Shown one piece after another: positions 43,005 to 51,872 of a stretch of DNA of 64,000 nucleotides. The first letter of the stretch is position 1. Every line of letters starts with the position of its first letter. This stretch comes from Chryseobacterium sp. MEBOG06. GTDB lineage: Bacteria; Bacteroidota; Bacteroidia; Flavobacteriales; Weeksellaceae. Under the pieces are notes generated by a model. The model had not been told where the DNA came from, did no database searches, and worked only from the letters and a program-made list of their open reading frames with translations. Location: contig NZ_CP084580.1 in NCBI RefSeq assembly GCF_021869765.1, forward strand, positions 4,402,001 to 4,466,000, read 5' to 3'. The position numbers were made by a program, and so were the translations under genes.

Positions 43005-43439
43005 ATGGAAGAACAATTAAAATCTGTGTACATCAAACGTACACAAAAAGATTACAGTTTAAGTTTAAAACTTCAAATAGTAAAAGAAGTTGAATCTGGA
43101 GCATCTACCATTACCGCTAGTCGCAAGAAGTATGGTATACAATCCCACGGGACTATTTTAAATTGGCTGAGAAAATATGGTAACTTTGATTGGGAAAACC
43201 AAAGACCTTATGCTATGGAAAAGACACCTGAACAACGTATTATGGAATTAGAAGCAGAAGTTAAGCTTCTTGAAAAACAGAAAGCCTTCTTGGAAAAACA
43301 GGCTTATATTGCTGATAAAAAAGTGATATTTTTTGATATGATGATTCAACTTGCAGAGAAAGAATATCACATTGATATTCGAAAAAATTCACCACCCGAA
43401 CAATCGATTACTTCCGCAGTAAAGAAAAAGAAACTTTGA
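43005..43439 (+). CDS. IS3-family transposase OrfA
   Basis: A 144-aa DNA-binding subunit. It begins MEEQLKSVYIKRTQKDYSLS with a helix-turn-helix (VKEVESGASTITASRKKYGI, then GTILNWLRKYG) and continues with a long coiled coil (RIMELEAEVKLLEKQKAFLE). This order is the IS3-family OrfA layout, including the leucine-zipper-like helix. The end is lysine-rich (AVKKKKL) and the gene is in frame 0, with OrfB in frame -1. A frameshift near the A-rich stretch at 43421-43435 could produce the OrfAB fusion. Confidence 0.93.
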   Translation: MEEQLKSVYIKRTQKDYSLSLKLQIVKEVESGASTITASRKKYGIQSHGTILNWLRKYGNFDWENQRPYAMEKTPEQRIMELEAEVKLLEKQKAFLEKQAYIADKKVIFFDMMIQLAEKEYHIDIRKNSPPEQSITSAVKKKKL

Positions 43440-44305
43440 TTTTTACTTGTGGATTGTTAGGGTTAAATAGACAAATCTATTATAGAAGTATCAAGCGTAC
43501 AAAAGTCTGTAGGAACAGGGCTTCAGAGGTTGTAGATCTTGTGGAGGGTATTCGTATTAAAATGCCCAGATTAGGAGCAAGGAAACTATATTTTATTTTA
43601 AAAGAATCACTAAGTTCTATCAAAGTAGGAAGAGATAAATTTTTTGACATCCTAAGAGCGAATCATTTATTGATTATACCCAAGAAAAATTACCATGTTA
43701 CTACCAACTCCCATCATCGTTTCAGAAAGCATAAAAATTTGATCCTAGACTATCAGATAACAAAACCCAATCAGGTTTGGGTTGCAGATATTACTTATAT
43801 TGGGAACAGGAAAAATCCAAGTTATTTAAGTTTAATAACCGATGCATATTCCAAGAAAATAGTGGGACATTTTGTAGCAGATAATTTAAATACAGAGAGT
43901 AGTCTTGTAGCATTGAAAAGAGCTTTAAAGAAACACAAAGGTATGGCAGGCTCATTAATCCATCATTCTGATCGTGGCTTACAATACTGCTCGAATGAAT
44001 ATCAGAAAGTTTTGCAAAAACATCAATTAAAATGCAGTATGACACAAAACTCTGATCCTTATGAAAATGCAGTAGCAGAAAGGATTAATGGTATTTTAAA
44101 GCAGGAATTTAATATTGACAGGAATTCTATAAACAATGCTTTAAGAAGAAAATTAGTGGATGAATCCATTGAAATTTACAATGGTCTGCGTCCTCATTTT
44201 TCGAATTATTATTTAACACCAAATCAGATGCATACACAGTCGAAAATTAAAATGAGAACTTATAAAAATAAAAACCAAAGCAAAAGAAAATTTGCTCTGG
44301 TTTAA
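43436..44305 (+). CDS. IS3-family transposase OrfB (DDE integrase domain)
   Basis: A 289-aa catalytic subunit with no upstream ATG; the TTG at 43436 overlaps the OrfA stop (TTGA). Residues up to about 60 form the HTH_21-type region (TCGLLGLNRQIYYRSIKR, VRIRIKMP-style segment). The RNase H-like integrase core shows the DDE triad: QVWVADITYIG (Asp), LIHHSDRGLQY (Asp) and PYENAVAERINGILK (Glu). YNGLRPHFSNYYLTPNQMH closes the family pattern. It is likely made either by coupling or by -1 frameshifting from OrfA. Confidence 0.93.
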   Translation: MIFTCGLLGLNRQIYYRSIKRTKVCRNRASEVVDLVEGIRIKMPRLGARKLYFILKESLSSIKVGRDKFFDILRANHLLIIPKKNYHVTTNSHHRFRKHKNLILDYQITKPNQVWVADITYIGNRKNPSYLSLITDAYSKKIVGHFVADNLNTESSLVALKRALKKHKGMAGSLIHHSDRGLQYCSNEYQKVLQKHQLKCSMTQNSDPYENAVAERINGILKQEFNIDRNSINNALRRKLVDESIEIYNGLRPHFSNYYLTPNQMHTQSKIKMRTYKNKNQSKRKFALV

Positions 44306-44369
44306 TTATTTATTTTTGTCTTATAATCTGTATCAGATTTTCAGGACTAGTCAATAAAGGAATAATAAA

Positions 44370-46193
44370 TTATTTCTTTTTATTTCTTTGCTGTTCCTGA
44401 GATTGCTGCTGCTGTTGAGCGCTTTCCATCATTTCTCTCATTTTTTTCTGGAACTTACCTTCTGTTTTTGGTTTTTCTTTATTCGACTGAATCTGAGCAT
44501 GAATTTTCTTCTCATCTAAAATCCAGTATTTGATAACTAGAATAATAAGAATATTAATTGCATTCGATACAAAATAATACCATGAAAGACCAGATGCTGA
44601 AGTATTCAGGAAGAATAGGAATGTAATTGGGAAAATATACATTAACACCTTCATATTTGGCATTCCCTCTTGCTGAGGCTGCTGCATATTTCCTGAAGTC
44701 ATTACAGTATATATTAGAATCACCACTGTACAAGCCAGCGCAAAAATACTCAAATGATCTCCCAGGAAAGGTACTTTAAATGGTAATTTGATCAAATCAT
44801 CATATGCTGTCAAATCTTTTGCAAACCAGAATCCCTGCCCTCTTAAATCAATAAAGTTCGGGAAGAAACGAAACAATGCATAGAAGATCGGAATCTGAAC
44901 CAATGCCGGTAAACATCCCGCCATCTGATTCACTCCTGCCTTTCTGTAAACCTCCATTGTTGCCTGCTGCTTTTTCATCGGATCTGCATCCTTAAATTTA
45001 GCATTTACCTCATCAATTTCCGGACGGATCACCTTCATCATTGCACTCAATTTATGCTGTTTATACATAATTGGTGACAGGATCAATTTAACAATGATAG
45101 TCATTACAAAAATTACCCAACCTGCAGATAATCCCCAGGCAGCGATAATACTGTACAACCACATGAAGAAATAACGGTTCATTGCTCCAATGAATGACCA
45201 TCCTAATGGAAGAATCTCATCAAAGTTTTTATCGTAAGATTTTAGTAATGGAAGATCCAATGGCATAAAATACCAGGTAAAATCCTGATTCAACTCACTT
45301 CCGGTCATCTGAACGAAACCTTCATAGTTGAATTTTTTCAGATATTCTCCTTCTTCTACACTTTCCTGATTTCCTTTACTATGAGTAAATCCGTTTTTAG
45401 CTTCGATTACTGAAGAGAAAAACTGCTGTTTTACCCCAATCCAGTTAAGCGTTTCTTTTTCTTCTTCCATTGTAGTTCTCCCATCATAATCATAGTCTTT
45501 ATAATTATTGAAAGCATAAGAGAATTCTGAGTGTGACTGCTCCTGAGCTCTACCCTTTTCTAAGTTTCTTACATTATAATCCCAGATGAAATCAGCTTTG
45601 TTGTCTGAAGTAATTTTGGAAAGTCCCTGAGTTCTTACTTTAAAATCTAAAGCATACTGATCTTTTAGCGGTGCTTTAGGATCGTTATTTAAAGTATAAA
45701 TAAACTGAATGATTGCTCCATTGTAATCAGCCGTTAATGTAACAGAGCTTCCGTTCACTGTAGGAGAGAAAACTAAATCTTTAGTATTGATTATTTTTCC
45801 CGTTTTATCCTTAAACTGGAACCCATACTTTGAGTTATTTTTGTTGATCAGATAAAGTGGCTGATCTGCGTTATCCGTTTTGTGGTCGTATGCTTTGTAT
45901 CTTGAAAGCTCTACTTTGGAAACCTGACCTCCCAGGCTTGAAAACTCAAGTTTCAATTCATTATTTCCAATACTTGCCGTTTGGATTGCATTAGGAGTTA
46001 CACCTGGATTGATATTGCTTGCCTGAGTTGGTTTTACGGCATTTTTTACCTGTTCCGTTTTCTGCTGCTGAGCTTTTAACTCCTCTTCCTTCGCTTGTTT
46101 GTTCTGGAAATAGAACATAAAACCAAAGAGAACCAGGCATAAAACCGCGAAACTAATCATTTGCTTCTTATCGATTCCGTTGTTTTGTTGCAT
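44370..46193 (-). CDS. yidC: Membrane protein insertase YidC
   Basis: A 607-aa insertase. It has an N-terminal membrane helix (MISFAVLCLVLFGFMFYFQN), a large periplasmic beta domain (about residues 60-350), then the core with five helices: WVIFVMTIIVKLILSPIMYK, QMAGCLPALVQIPIFYALFR and WYYFVSNAINILIILVIKYW. The C-terminus is Gln/Lys-rich (MMESAQQQQQSQEQQRNKKK), fitting a ribosome-binding tail. It inserts membrane proteins alone or with the Sec translocon. The -7 element TATTTTTG is at 46257-46264. Confidence 0.97.
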   Translation of the reverse strand: MQQNNGIDKKQMISFAVLCLVLFGFMFYFQNKQAKEEELKAQQQKTEQVKNAVKPTQASNINPGVTPNAIQTASIGNNELKLEFSSLGGQVSKVELSRYKAYDHKTDNADQPLYLINKNNSKYGFQFKDKTGKIINTKDLVFSPTVNGSSVTLTADYNGAIIQFIYTLNNDPKAPLKDQYALDFKVRTQGLSKITSDNKADFIWDYNVRNLEKGRAQEQSHSEFSYAFNNYKDYDYDGRTTMEEEKETLNWIGVKQQFFSSVIEAKNGFTHSKGNQESVEEGEYLKKFNYEGFVQMTGSELNQDFTWYFMPLDLPLLKSYDKNFDEILPLGWSFIGAMNRYFFMWLYSIIAAWGLSAGWVIFVMTIIVKLILSPIMYKQHKLSAMMKVIRPEIDEVNAKFKDADPMKKQQATMEVYRKAGVNQMAGCLPALVQIPIFYALFRFFPNFIDLRGQGFWFAKDLTAYDDLIKLPFKVPFLGDHLSIFALACTVVILIYTVMTSGNMQQPQQEGMPNMKVLMYIFPITFLFFLNTSASGLSWYYFVSNAINILIILVIKYWILDEKKIHAQIQSNKEKPKTEGKFQKKMREMMESAQQQQQSQEQQRNKKK

Positions 46194-46256
46194 TTTATTT
46201 TTATATTAAAATTTTAAACTTAGGATGTACCTTCTATGTACATAATTTTGAGCTGA

Positions 46257-46264
46257 CAAAAATA
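46257..46264 (-). promoter_or_regulatory. -7 element TATTTTTG of yidC
   Basis: Exact TAnnTTTG on the minus strand, 64 bases upstream of the yidC ATG. Confidence 0.55.
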
Positions 46265-46310
46265 CTGTTTTTTTATCAAAACTCTATGCTTTACCACGTT
46301 ACTATATAAT

Positions 46311-46342
46311 AAACTCAAGCTGAGAATAATCAGCCTGAGTTT
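46311..46342. terminator. Hairpin between pyrG and yidC
   Basis: 13-bp stem AAACTCAAGCTGA/TCAGCCTGAGTTT with one mismatch pairing as G-U on the minus strand, and a 6-base loop. The T-run is weak. It likely ends pyrG transcripts. Confidence 0.6.
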
Positions 46343-46372
46343 ATGTTTAGACGTTTATGATAAAAATTTACC

Positions 46373-47980
46373 TTATTTCTTTTCGCAAGCCTTAATGAAA
46401 GCTCTGAATAAAGGATGCGGTGTAGCTACCGTACTCTTATATTCCGGATGATACTGAACCCCCACATAGAATGGATGATCAGGAAGTTCAAGTGCTTCTA
46501 CCAATCCTGTTTCAGGGTTGGTACCTGTAGCAAGGAAACCGTGTTTTTCAAATTCCTGAAGGTATTCACTGTTAAATTCATAACGGTGACGGTGTCTTTC
46601 AGAAATATTTTTGGTTCCGTAGATTTCTGATAGCTTAGATCCGTTTTTCAAAGCACACTTCCATGCTCCAAGACGCATTGTTCCACCTTTATCTACTACA
46701 TTTTTCTGTTCTTCCATTAATGAAATCACAGGATCTGGAGTCGCTGTATCAAATTCTACTGAATTCGCTTTTGTATGTCCTAAAACATTTCTGGCAAACT
46801 CTACAGTCATAATCTGCATTCCTAAACAAATTCCCAACATTGGAATTTTATTTTCTCTTGCATACTTTGCAGTAAGAACTTTTCCTTCAATTCCTCTGTC
46901 TCCGAAGCCAGGTGCCACAAGGATACCATTCACTCCTTTTAGTACTTCTGTAATATTCTCTTCTGTGATATCTCCACTGTATACCCATCTTACTTTCACC
47001 TCGGTTTCAAGGTCTGCACCAGCATGCTTGAAGGCTTCAGCAATAGAAATATAGGAATCCTGAAGAGAAACATATTTTCCTACCAGTGCAATTTCTACAG
47101 TTCTCTTTGGATTCTGGAATTTCTTCACAAAGGTCTTCCAGTCTTTCAGATCAGCATCTTTATCGCTCTTCAGATCAAGTTCTTTCAATACTACATCATC
47201 AAAGTTCTGCTTCTGAAGATACATTGGAACTTCATAGATCGTCTCCATATCTTTACATTCAATAACGTTATCCAAAGGAACGTTACAGAACTGAGCCAGT
47301 TTAGCTCTCTGATCTTTAGGGATTTTATGTTCAGTTCTACATACTAAAACATCTGCCATAATTCCGCTTTCCATCAACTGACGAACAGAATGCTGAGATG
47401 GTTTTGTCTTTAATTCACCACTTGAAGCCAGATACGGCAATAAAGTAAGGTGAATTACCATCGTATTTTTCTCTCCCAATTCCCACTTCAGCTGACGAAC
47501 AGTTTCAATGTATGGCAAAGATTCAATATCCCCTACAGTACCTCCGATCTCTGTAATGATGATATCGTAGTTCTGTTTTGAAAGGATTTTAATTCTACGT
47601 TTGATTTCGTTAGTAATATGAGGAATTACCTGAACTGTTTTTCCAAGGAAGTCTCCTTTTCTTTCTTTTTCGATAACAGTCTGGTAGATTTTTCCTGTAG
47701 TAACGTTGTTGTTTTGGGATGTTGGAGCATCAAGGTAACGCTCATAGTGGCCTAAATCCAGATCCGTCTCCGCACCATCTTCAGTCACATAACACTCTCC
47801 GTGCTCATAAGGATTCAGCGTTCCCGGGTCGATATTGATATATGGATCAAGTTTTTGGATCGTAACGTTAAAACCACGTGATTTTAACAATAGTCCCAGA
47901 GAAGCAGACACGATTCCTTTTCCCAAAGATGAAGTTACACCTCCTGTCACAAAGATGTACTTTGTATTCTTTTTACTCAT
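46373..47980 (-). CDS. pyrG: CTP synthase
   Basis: A 535-aa enzyme from ATG 47980; the open frame extends to 48055 but through its own promoter. It makes CTP from UTP, ATP and glutamine. The N-terminal synthase domain has KYIFVTGGVTSSLGKGI, YINIDPGTLNPYEHGE, ETDLDLGHYERYL and TEIGGTVGDIESLP. The C-terminal class I glutamine amidotransferase domain has LGICLGMQIM (catalytic Cys), with His-Glu in VQYHPEY. A TAACTTTG -7 element lies at 47996-48003 and a TTG 19 bases upstream, giving a leader of under 10 bases. Confidence 0.98.
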   Translation of the reverse strand: MSKKNTKYIFVTGGVTSSLGKGIVSASLGLLLKSRGFNVTIQKLDPYINIDPGTLNPYEHGECYVTEDGAETDLDLGHYERYLDAPTSQNNNVTTGKIYQTVIEKERKGDFLGKTVQVIPHITNEIKRRIKILSKQNYDIIITEIGGTVGDIESLPYIETVRQLKWELGEKNTMVIHLTLLPYLASSGELKTKPSQHSVRQLMESGIMADVLVCRTEHKIPKDQRAKLAQFCNVPLDNVIECKDMETIYEVPMYLQKQNFDDVVLKELDLKSDKDADLKDWKTFVKKFQNPKRTVEIALVGKYVSLQDSYISIAEAFKHAGADLETEVKVRWVYSGDITEENITEVLKGVNGILVAPGFGDRGIEGKVLTAKYARENKIPMLGICLGMQIMTVEFARNVLGHTKANSVEFDTATPDPVISLMEEQKNVVDKGGTMRLGAWKCALKNGSKLSEIYGTKNISERHRHRYEFNSEYLQEFEKHGFLATGTNPETGLVEALELPDHPFYVGVQYHPEYKSTVATPHPLFRAFIKACEKK

Positions 47981-47995
47981 TAGATTAGGTTTGTG

Positions 47996-48003
47996 CAAAG
48001 TTA
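47996..48003 (-). promoter_or_regulatory. -7 element TAACTTTG of pyrG
   Basis: Exact TAnnTTTG with TTG 19 bases further upstream. Transcription from about 47989 supports the shorter start of pyrG. Confidence 0.65.
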
Positions 48004-48172
48004 TGGGAAAAAGAGATACAAAGCAATCTTTTACATTTTGAAAATGGTAAAACATCTCTCAAACAATTATAAAACCTGATAAAAAAAATATCTGCATTAC
48101 ATATAAGCAAATGAAACAAAGCTATAACCGTCATCATTTCGACAGATCAATTAAACCCTAAATACCTGCGAC

Positions 48173-48208
48173 AAAAAAAGGGTTCCAATCTTTTTGGAAA
48201 CCCTTTTT
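48173..48208 (-). terminator. Terminator of the YceI-family gene
   Basis: AAAAAGGGTT...AACCCTTTTT stem with a small bulge, followed by a T-run on the minus strand. Confidence 0.88.
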
Positions 48209-48227
48209 ATAGCTTTATATTTTTTAG

Positions 48228-48797
48228 TTATTGCTTAATAAGCTCATAATAAAGACTTACTTCAACGTCTTTTGCAATTCCTGCTCCGGTTGGATCATAT
48301 TTAATTCCATAATCTAAACGGTTAACCGTGAATTTTGCCTGAATCCCCATGATCTCCTTTCCTTCTTTATTCTTTGTAATCCCACCAAATATTACAGGAA
48401 CACTGATTTCTTTTTCAATTCCTTTCATATTCAGCTTCCCTTTCAGAATATAGTTGTTATTCTTATCCTTCGTAATGGAAGTACTCTTAAATTCAATGGC
48501 AGGATATTTTTCAGCATCAAAAAAATCCGGGCTTACAAGGTGTCTGTCTCGTGCATCCACTCCAGTGTTGATAGAACGAATACTTACCCCGAATTTAAAA
48601 TCGGCATTATCCAAATTAGCACCGTTGTTATTCACTCTTCCTTCAAATTTATCAAATCTTCCCTGTACGAAGCTAATTCCCATATGTTTAATATTGAAAT
48701 TAACTGAAGAATGCATTGGATCAACTTCCCAGCTCCCTTGTGCAAATGCTACAACACTAAAAAGGGCAAATACAAAAGATAAAAAAACTTTTTTCAT
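48228..48797 (-). CDS. YceI-family periplasmic protein
   Basis: A 189-aa secreted protein. The signal peptide ends FSVVAFAQ (residue 20). The YceI lipocalin-like barrel shows the opening WEVDPMHSSVNFNIKHMGIS, the inner repeats GVSIRSINTGVDARDRHL and YPAIEFKSTSITKD, and VNRLDYGIKYDPTG near the end. Proteins of this family bind isoprenoid chains; the ligand here is not known. The gene is monocistronic and divergent from radA. Confidence 0.95.
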   Translation of the reverse strand: MKKVFLSFVFALFSVVAFAQGSWEVDPMHSSVNFNIKHMGISFVQGRFDKFEGRVNNNGANLDNADFKFGVSIRSINTGVDARDRHLVSPDFFDAEKYPAIEFKSTSITKDKNNNYILKGKLNMKGIEKEISVPVIFGGITKNKEGKEIMGIQAKFTVNRLDYGIKYDPTGAGIAKDVEVSLYYELIKQ

Positions 48798-48926
48798 TGT
48801 AATTATATTTTACATTACTATTTAAATTGAATGAAGCTAAGATATGAAAGAAATTCACAGAATGTATATGTGTCAGTTTTTAATATTAAAGATCTAAAAG
48901 AAATGCTTTTTTTATAACTTCGCAGT

Positions 48927-50276
48927 ATGGCAAAACTGAAAACAGCATATTTCTGTCAAAACTGCGGAACCCAGTATCCCCAATGGATGGGGCAATGTAA
49001 AAACTGTGGAGAATGGAACACATTAGTAGAAGAAGTGGTTGAAAAACCATCCCATAAAACACCTCCATTTTCAAAGACTAAGCAACATGTCATCAATATT
49101 GTTGAAGTAGAAACAAGTGAAGAACCAAGAATCAAAACACCATCTGAGGAACTGAACCGTGTTTTGGGCGGAGGCATTGTTCTGGGATCTGTTACTCTTA
49201 TCGGAGGTGAACCCGGAATAGGAAAGTCTACTCTTCTTCTTCAGCTTGCGTTGAAAATGAAGAAAAAAATATTCTATGTTTCCGGTGAAGAAAGTGCTTC
49301 TCAGATTAAAATGAGGGCTGACAGATTAACTGATATTCAAAACCCCAACTGTTTTCTTTTTACTGAAACTTCATTGGAAAAAATTCTCCATGAAGCCAAA
49401 AAACTGGAACCGGATTTCATGATCATAGATTCTATTCAGACGCTGCAATCCCAGCTGATAGAAAGTTCACCCGGAACAGTTTCGCAGATCAGAGAATGTT
49501 CCAATGAAATTATAAAGTATGCCAAAGAAAACAATACTCCTGTATTTCTGGTAGGACACATCACTAAGGATGGTCAGATTGCCGGCCCAAAAGTATTGGA
49601 ACATATGGTGGATGTCGTTTTAAATTTTGACGGAGACCGAAATCACCTTTTCCGATTACTGAGAGCGAATAAAAACCGTTTTGGTTCCACTTCCGAAATT
49701 GGAATTTATGAAATGGTATCCCAGGGATTGAAAGAAATTAAAAATCCTTCTGAAATTCTGATCACCAAAAAATTTGAGGAACTGTCTGGAAATTCAGTTG
49801 CTGTAACGCTGGAGGGAAACCGTCCTATGCTTCTTGAAATTCAGGCATTGGTAAGTACAGCAGTGTATGGTACTCCTCAGAGAAGCTGCACAGGTTTTGA
49901 TTCTAAAAGACTGAATATGCTTTTGGCTGTTCTGGAAAAAAGAGCAGGTTTCCAATTGGGAGCGAAAGACGTTTTCCTGAATATTACCGGAGGGATAAAA
50001 ACAGATGATCCTGCTTTAGATCTTGCCGTAGTGGCTTCCGTACTTTCGTCCAATGAAGACATTGCTATTTCAGAGCACTACTGCTTTGCCGGAGAGATTG
50101 GATTGAGTGGCGAAATACGCCCTGTAGCTCAAGCTGAGCAAAGAATCACTGAAGCAGAAAAGCTGGGATATGAAAAGATATTTGTCTCTAATCTTAACAA
50201 AATTCCGAAGAGAAAATTCGGAATCAAAATTGAGGAAGTGAGTAAGATTGAAGATTTTCATGAAAGACTTTTTTAA
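48927..50276 (+). CDS. radA: DNA repair protein RadA
   Basis: A 449-aa RecA-related ATPase that helps branch migration during recombination. It has a zinc finger with Cys10, Cys13, Cys24 and Cys27 (FCQNCGTQYPQWMGQCKNCG), Walker A GEPGIGKST at 94-102, Walker B MIIDSIQ, the RadA signature KNRFGS near 249 and a C-terminal Lon-protease-like domain (FLNITGGIKTDDPALDLAVV). The end is EVSKIEDFHERLF. A degenerate copy of this tail lies in the next intergenic region (50441-50503). Confidence 0.97.
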   Translation: MAKLKTAYFCQNCGTQYPQWMGQCKNCGEWNTLVEEVVEKPSHKTPPFSKTKQHVINIVEVETSEEPRIKTPSEELNRVLGGGIVLGSVTLIGGEPGIGKSTLLLQLALKMKKKIFYVSGEESASQIKMRADRLTDIQNPNCFLFTETSLEKILHEAKKLEPDFMIIDSIQTLQSQLIESSPGTVSQIRECSNEIIKYAKENNTPVFLVGHITKDGQIAGPKVLEHMVDVVLNFDGDRNHLFRLLRANKNRFGSTSEIGIYEMVSQGLKEIKNPSEILITKKFEELSGNSVAVTLEGNRPMLLEIQALVSTAVYGTPQRSCTGFDSKRLNMLLAVLEKRAGFQLGAKDVFLNITGGIKTDDPALDLAVVASVLSSNEDIAISEHYCFAGEIGLSGEIRPVAQAEQRITEAEKLGYEKIFVSNLNKIPKRKFGIKIEEVSKIEDFHERLF

Positions 50277-50440
50277 GGTGAAAATTGAAAGTTAAAAATG
50301 AAGAATGGTTATTTTCATTTCGCAAAATACTCTTGATTTTGTGAGGCAGATCTTCATACCAAATTTTCTGTTTTTTCAGTGTTGTATTTTTGGAAAAGGT
50401 TTGAGATAGCAGGTCTTCCGGTTTTAAACTTCAATACATC

Positions 50441-50503
50441 GGAACAAATATTGTAGAAGTCAGCAAAATTAAAGATCTTAACAGAGGACTTTTTAAATCA
50501 TGA
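50441..50503 (+). pseudogene. Degenerate radA 3' tail remnant
   Basis: Reading from 50441 gives GTNIVEVSKIKDLNRGLFKS and a stop. The RadA end at 50220-50276 is GIKIEEVSKIEDFHERLF, stop. By hand, 39 of the first 54 bases agree. The fragment ends directly over the methyltransferase start (ATG 50500). It looks like the leftover tail of an older or other radA allele. Confidence 0.6.
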
Positions 50504-51168
50504 AAGCAAATATCCGTGAATATTACAGCAACCTTGCAGAATCCTATGATGAAAACCGTTTCGGGAATTCCTATGGAAAATATATTGATCAACAGGAAAG
50601 ATCATTTTTAACCTCATATTTTCAAAATAAAAAATATACTAAGATTCTGGATTTGGGGTGCGGAACAGGCCGGCTGCTTAATTTTGCTACTCATGGAACA
50701 GATTTCAGCGAGAAAATGCTGCATATTGCCCGTCGAAAACATCCTGAAAAGATTCTGGCTGCAGGGGAAATTTCAAGTATTCCTTTTAACAGCGAATTTG
50801 ATTGCATCTTCTGTTTCCATGTCATTATGCACCAAAACCAGGAAGAGACAAAATCTTTCCTGAATGAATGTCATCAGAAATTAAGTAAAAACGGAACTTT
50901 AATTTTCGATTACCCTGTGAAAACCAGAAAAAAAGGAATTTCTCCACAGGAAGACTGGCATGCGGGAAATAGCTTTTCATCCTCAGAAATTTTACGGCTT
51001 TCAGGAGACCTGTGGAAAGTAAAAAATACAACAGGAATCCTCTTTTTTCCAATTCACAGATTACCAAAGGCCGTAAGAAAATTCTTTCTGCCACTGGATA
51101 TTCTACTGTGCAGAACTTTCCTGAGAAATTGGGCATCTTATCATATTACAGTTTTAGAAAAGATATGA
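50500..51168 (+). CDS. Class I SAM-dependent methyltransferase
   Basis: A 222-aa methyltransferase with the SAM-binding motif I ILDLGCGTGRLLNF (residues 49-62), a motif II-like FDCIFCFHVIMHQNQEE and the post-motif region KLSKNGTLIFDYPVK. The substrate is unknown. It starts near an old radA tail and ends with an ATGA overlap with the VanW-family gene (51165-51168), so the two are translationally coupled. The C-terminus is basic (FFLPLDILLCRTFLRNW) and may bind membranes. Confidence 0.9.
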   Translation: MKANIREYYSNLAESYDENRFGNSYGKYIDQQERSFLTSYFQNKKYTKILDLGCGTGRLLNFATHGTDFSEKMLHIARRKHPEKILAAGEISSIPFNSEFDCIFCFHVIMHQNQEETKSFLNECHQKLSKNGTLIFDYPVKTRKKGISPQEDWHAGNSFSSSEILRLSGDLWKVKNTTGILFFPIHRLPKAVRKFFLPLDILLCRTFLRNWASYHITVLEKI

Positions 51169-51872
51169 AACAGCAACTAAAAAACTGGATACCCCACTCG
51201 TGGAAACTAAAATTGAAGCTTCTGCAGCGGTATGCTGATGAAAGGAAAAACAACCATTCCTACCCTAAGGAATATATTTCAGAAAACATCGGTACGCATT
51301 CTATTAGACTTCAGCAGATCATTAAGAAAGGGACATTTCATCAGAATAAAATCCATAATTTAAAAGTTGTAGGAAATAAGATCAATAATCTGGTGATTTA
51401 TCCCGATGAAGTATTTTCTTTCTGGAAAATAACAGGAAAACCAAGTAAAAAAAATAATTTTAAGGAGGGAAGAAACCTGATTAAAAACCATATTTCAAGT
51501 GATATTGGCGGTGGAATCTGTCAATTTTCTTCAATTTTATATTATCTCGCTCTTCAGTCAGGATTGAAAATTTTAGAAAGATTTCCGCATTCTATAGATA
51601 TATATAAGGAAGAGGAACGTTTTACTCCCCTGGGTTCAGACTGTACAGTGGTTTATGGCTATAAGGATCTGCAAATTCAAAATATTTTTCCGTTTCCTGT
51701 TCAGCTTCAATGCACGATTACTGATGACGAGCTTCACCTCAGCCTGATTTCTGCCATTGAATTAGGTTTACAGGAAATTCAATTTAAATATATTGAAACA
51801 GAAAAAGGTATTTGGGTAGAAACCTTAAGCAATAGTAAAACTTTGTTTAAAAATTTCTATATTCGTTTATGA
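51165..51872 (+). CDS. VanW-family protein
   Basis: A 235-aa protein from the ATG at 51165. The open frame reaches to 51012 inside the methyltransferase gene, but the overlap start fits the coupling. The VanW domain is visible: LVIYPDEVFSFWKITGKPSK, GRNLIKNHISSDIGGGICQF, SSILYYLALQSGLKI and RFPHSIDIYKEEERFTPLG. VanW lies in some vancomycin-resistance clusters but has no settled function. There is no signal peptide and no other van gene here, so resistance is not implied. It overlaps acpH by 4 bases (ATGA). Confidence 0.9.
   Translation: MKQQLKNWIPHSWKLKLKLLQRYADERKNNHSYPKEYISENIGTHSIRLQQIIKKGTFHQNKIHNLKVVGNKINNLVIYPDEVFSFWKITGKPSKKNNFKEGRNLIKNHISSDIGGGICQFSSILYYLALQSGLKILERFPHSIDIYKEEERFTPLGSDCTVVYGYKDLQIQNIFPFPVQLQCTITDDELHLSLISAIELGLQEIQFKYIETEKGIWVETLSNSKTLFKNFYIRL

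Larger units (their letters stand above)
42965..44353 (+). mobile_element. Complete IS3-family insertion sequence, 1389 bp
   Basis: Terminal inverted repeats: TGTCTAGTCCTGAAA at the left (42965-42979) and its complement with one mismatch (TGACTAGTCCTGAAA) at the right end (44339-44353). The ends are 5'-TG and CA-3', as in IS3. A 3-bp repeat ATA flanks both sides (42962-42964 and 44354-44356), fitting a target duplication. It contains orfA and orfB in -1 relation. The element looks intact. The copy number in the genome is unknown. Confidence 0.92.

Noticed and set aside
43421..43439. Firm claim of programmed -1 frameshifting in the IS
   Set aside because: The A-rich lysine codons would allow it, but there is no clear canonical heptamer or downstream structure; coupling through TTGA is equally possible.
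51012..51164. Upstream extension of the VanW-family frame
   Set aside because: It lies wholly inside the methyltransferase gene; the ATGA overlap at 51165 is a normal coupled start.
51165..51872. Vancomycin-resistance cluster
   Set aside because: Only a VanW-family protein is present; no vanH, vanA, vanX or VanRS-type genes.
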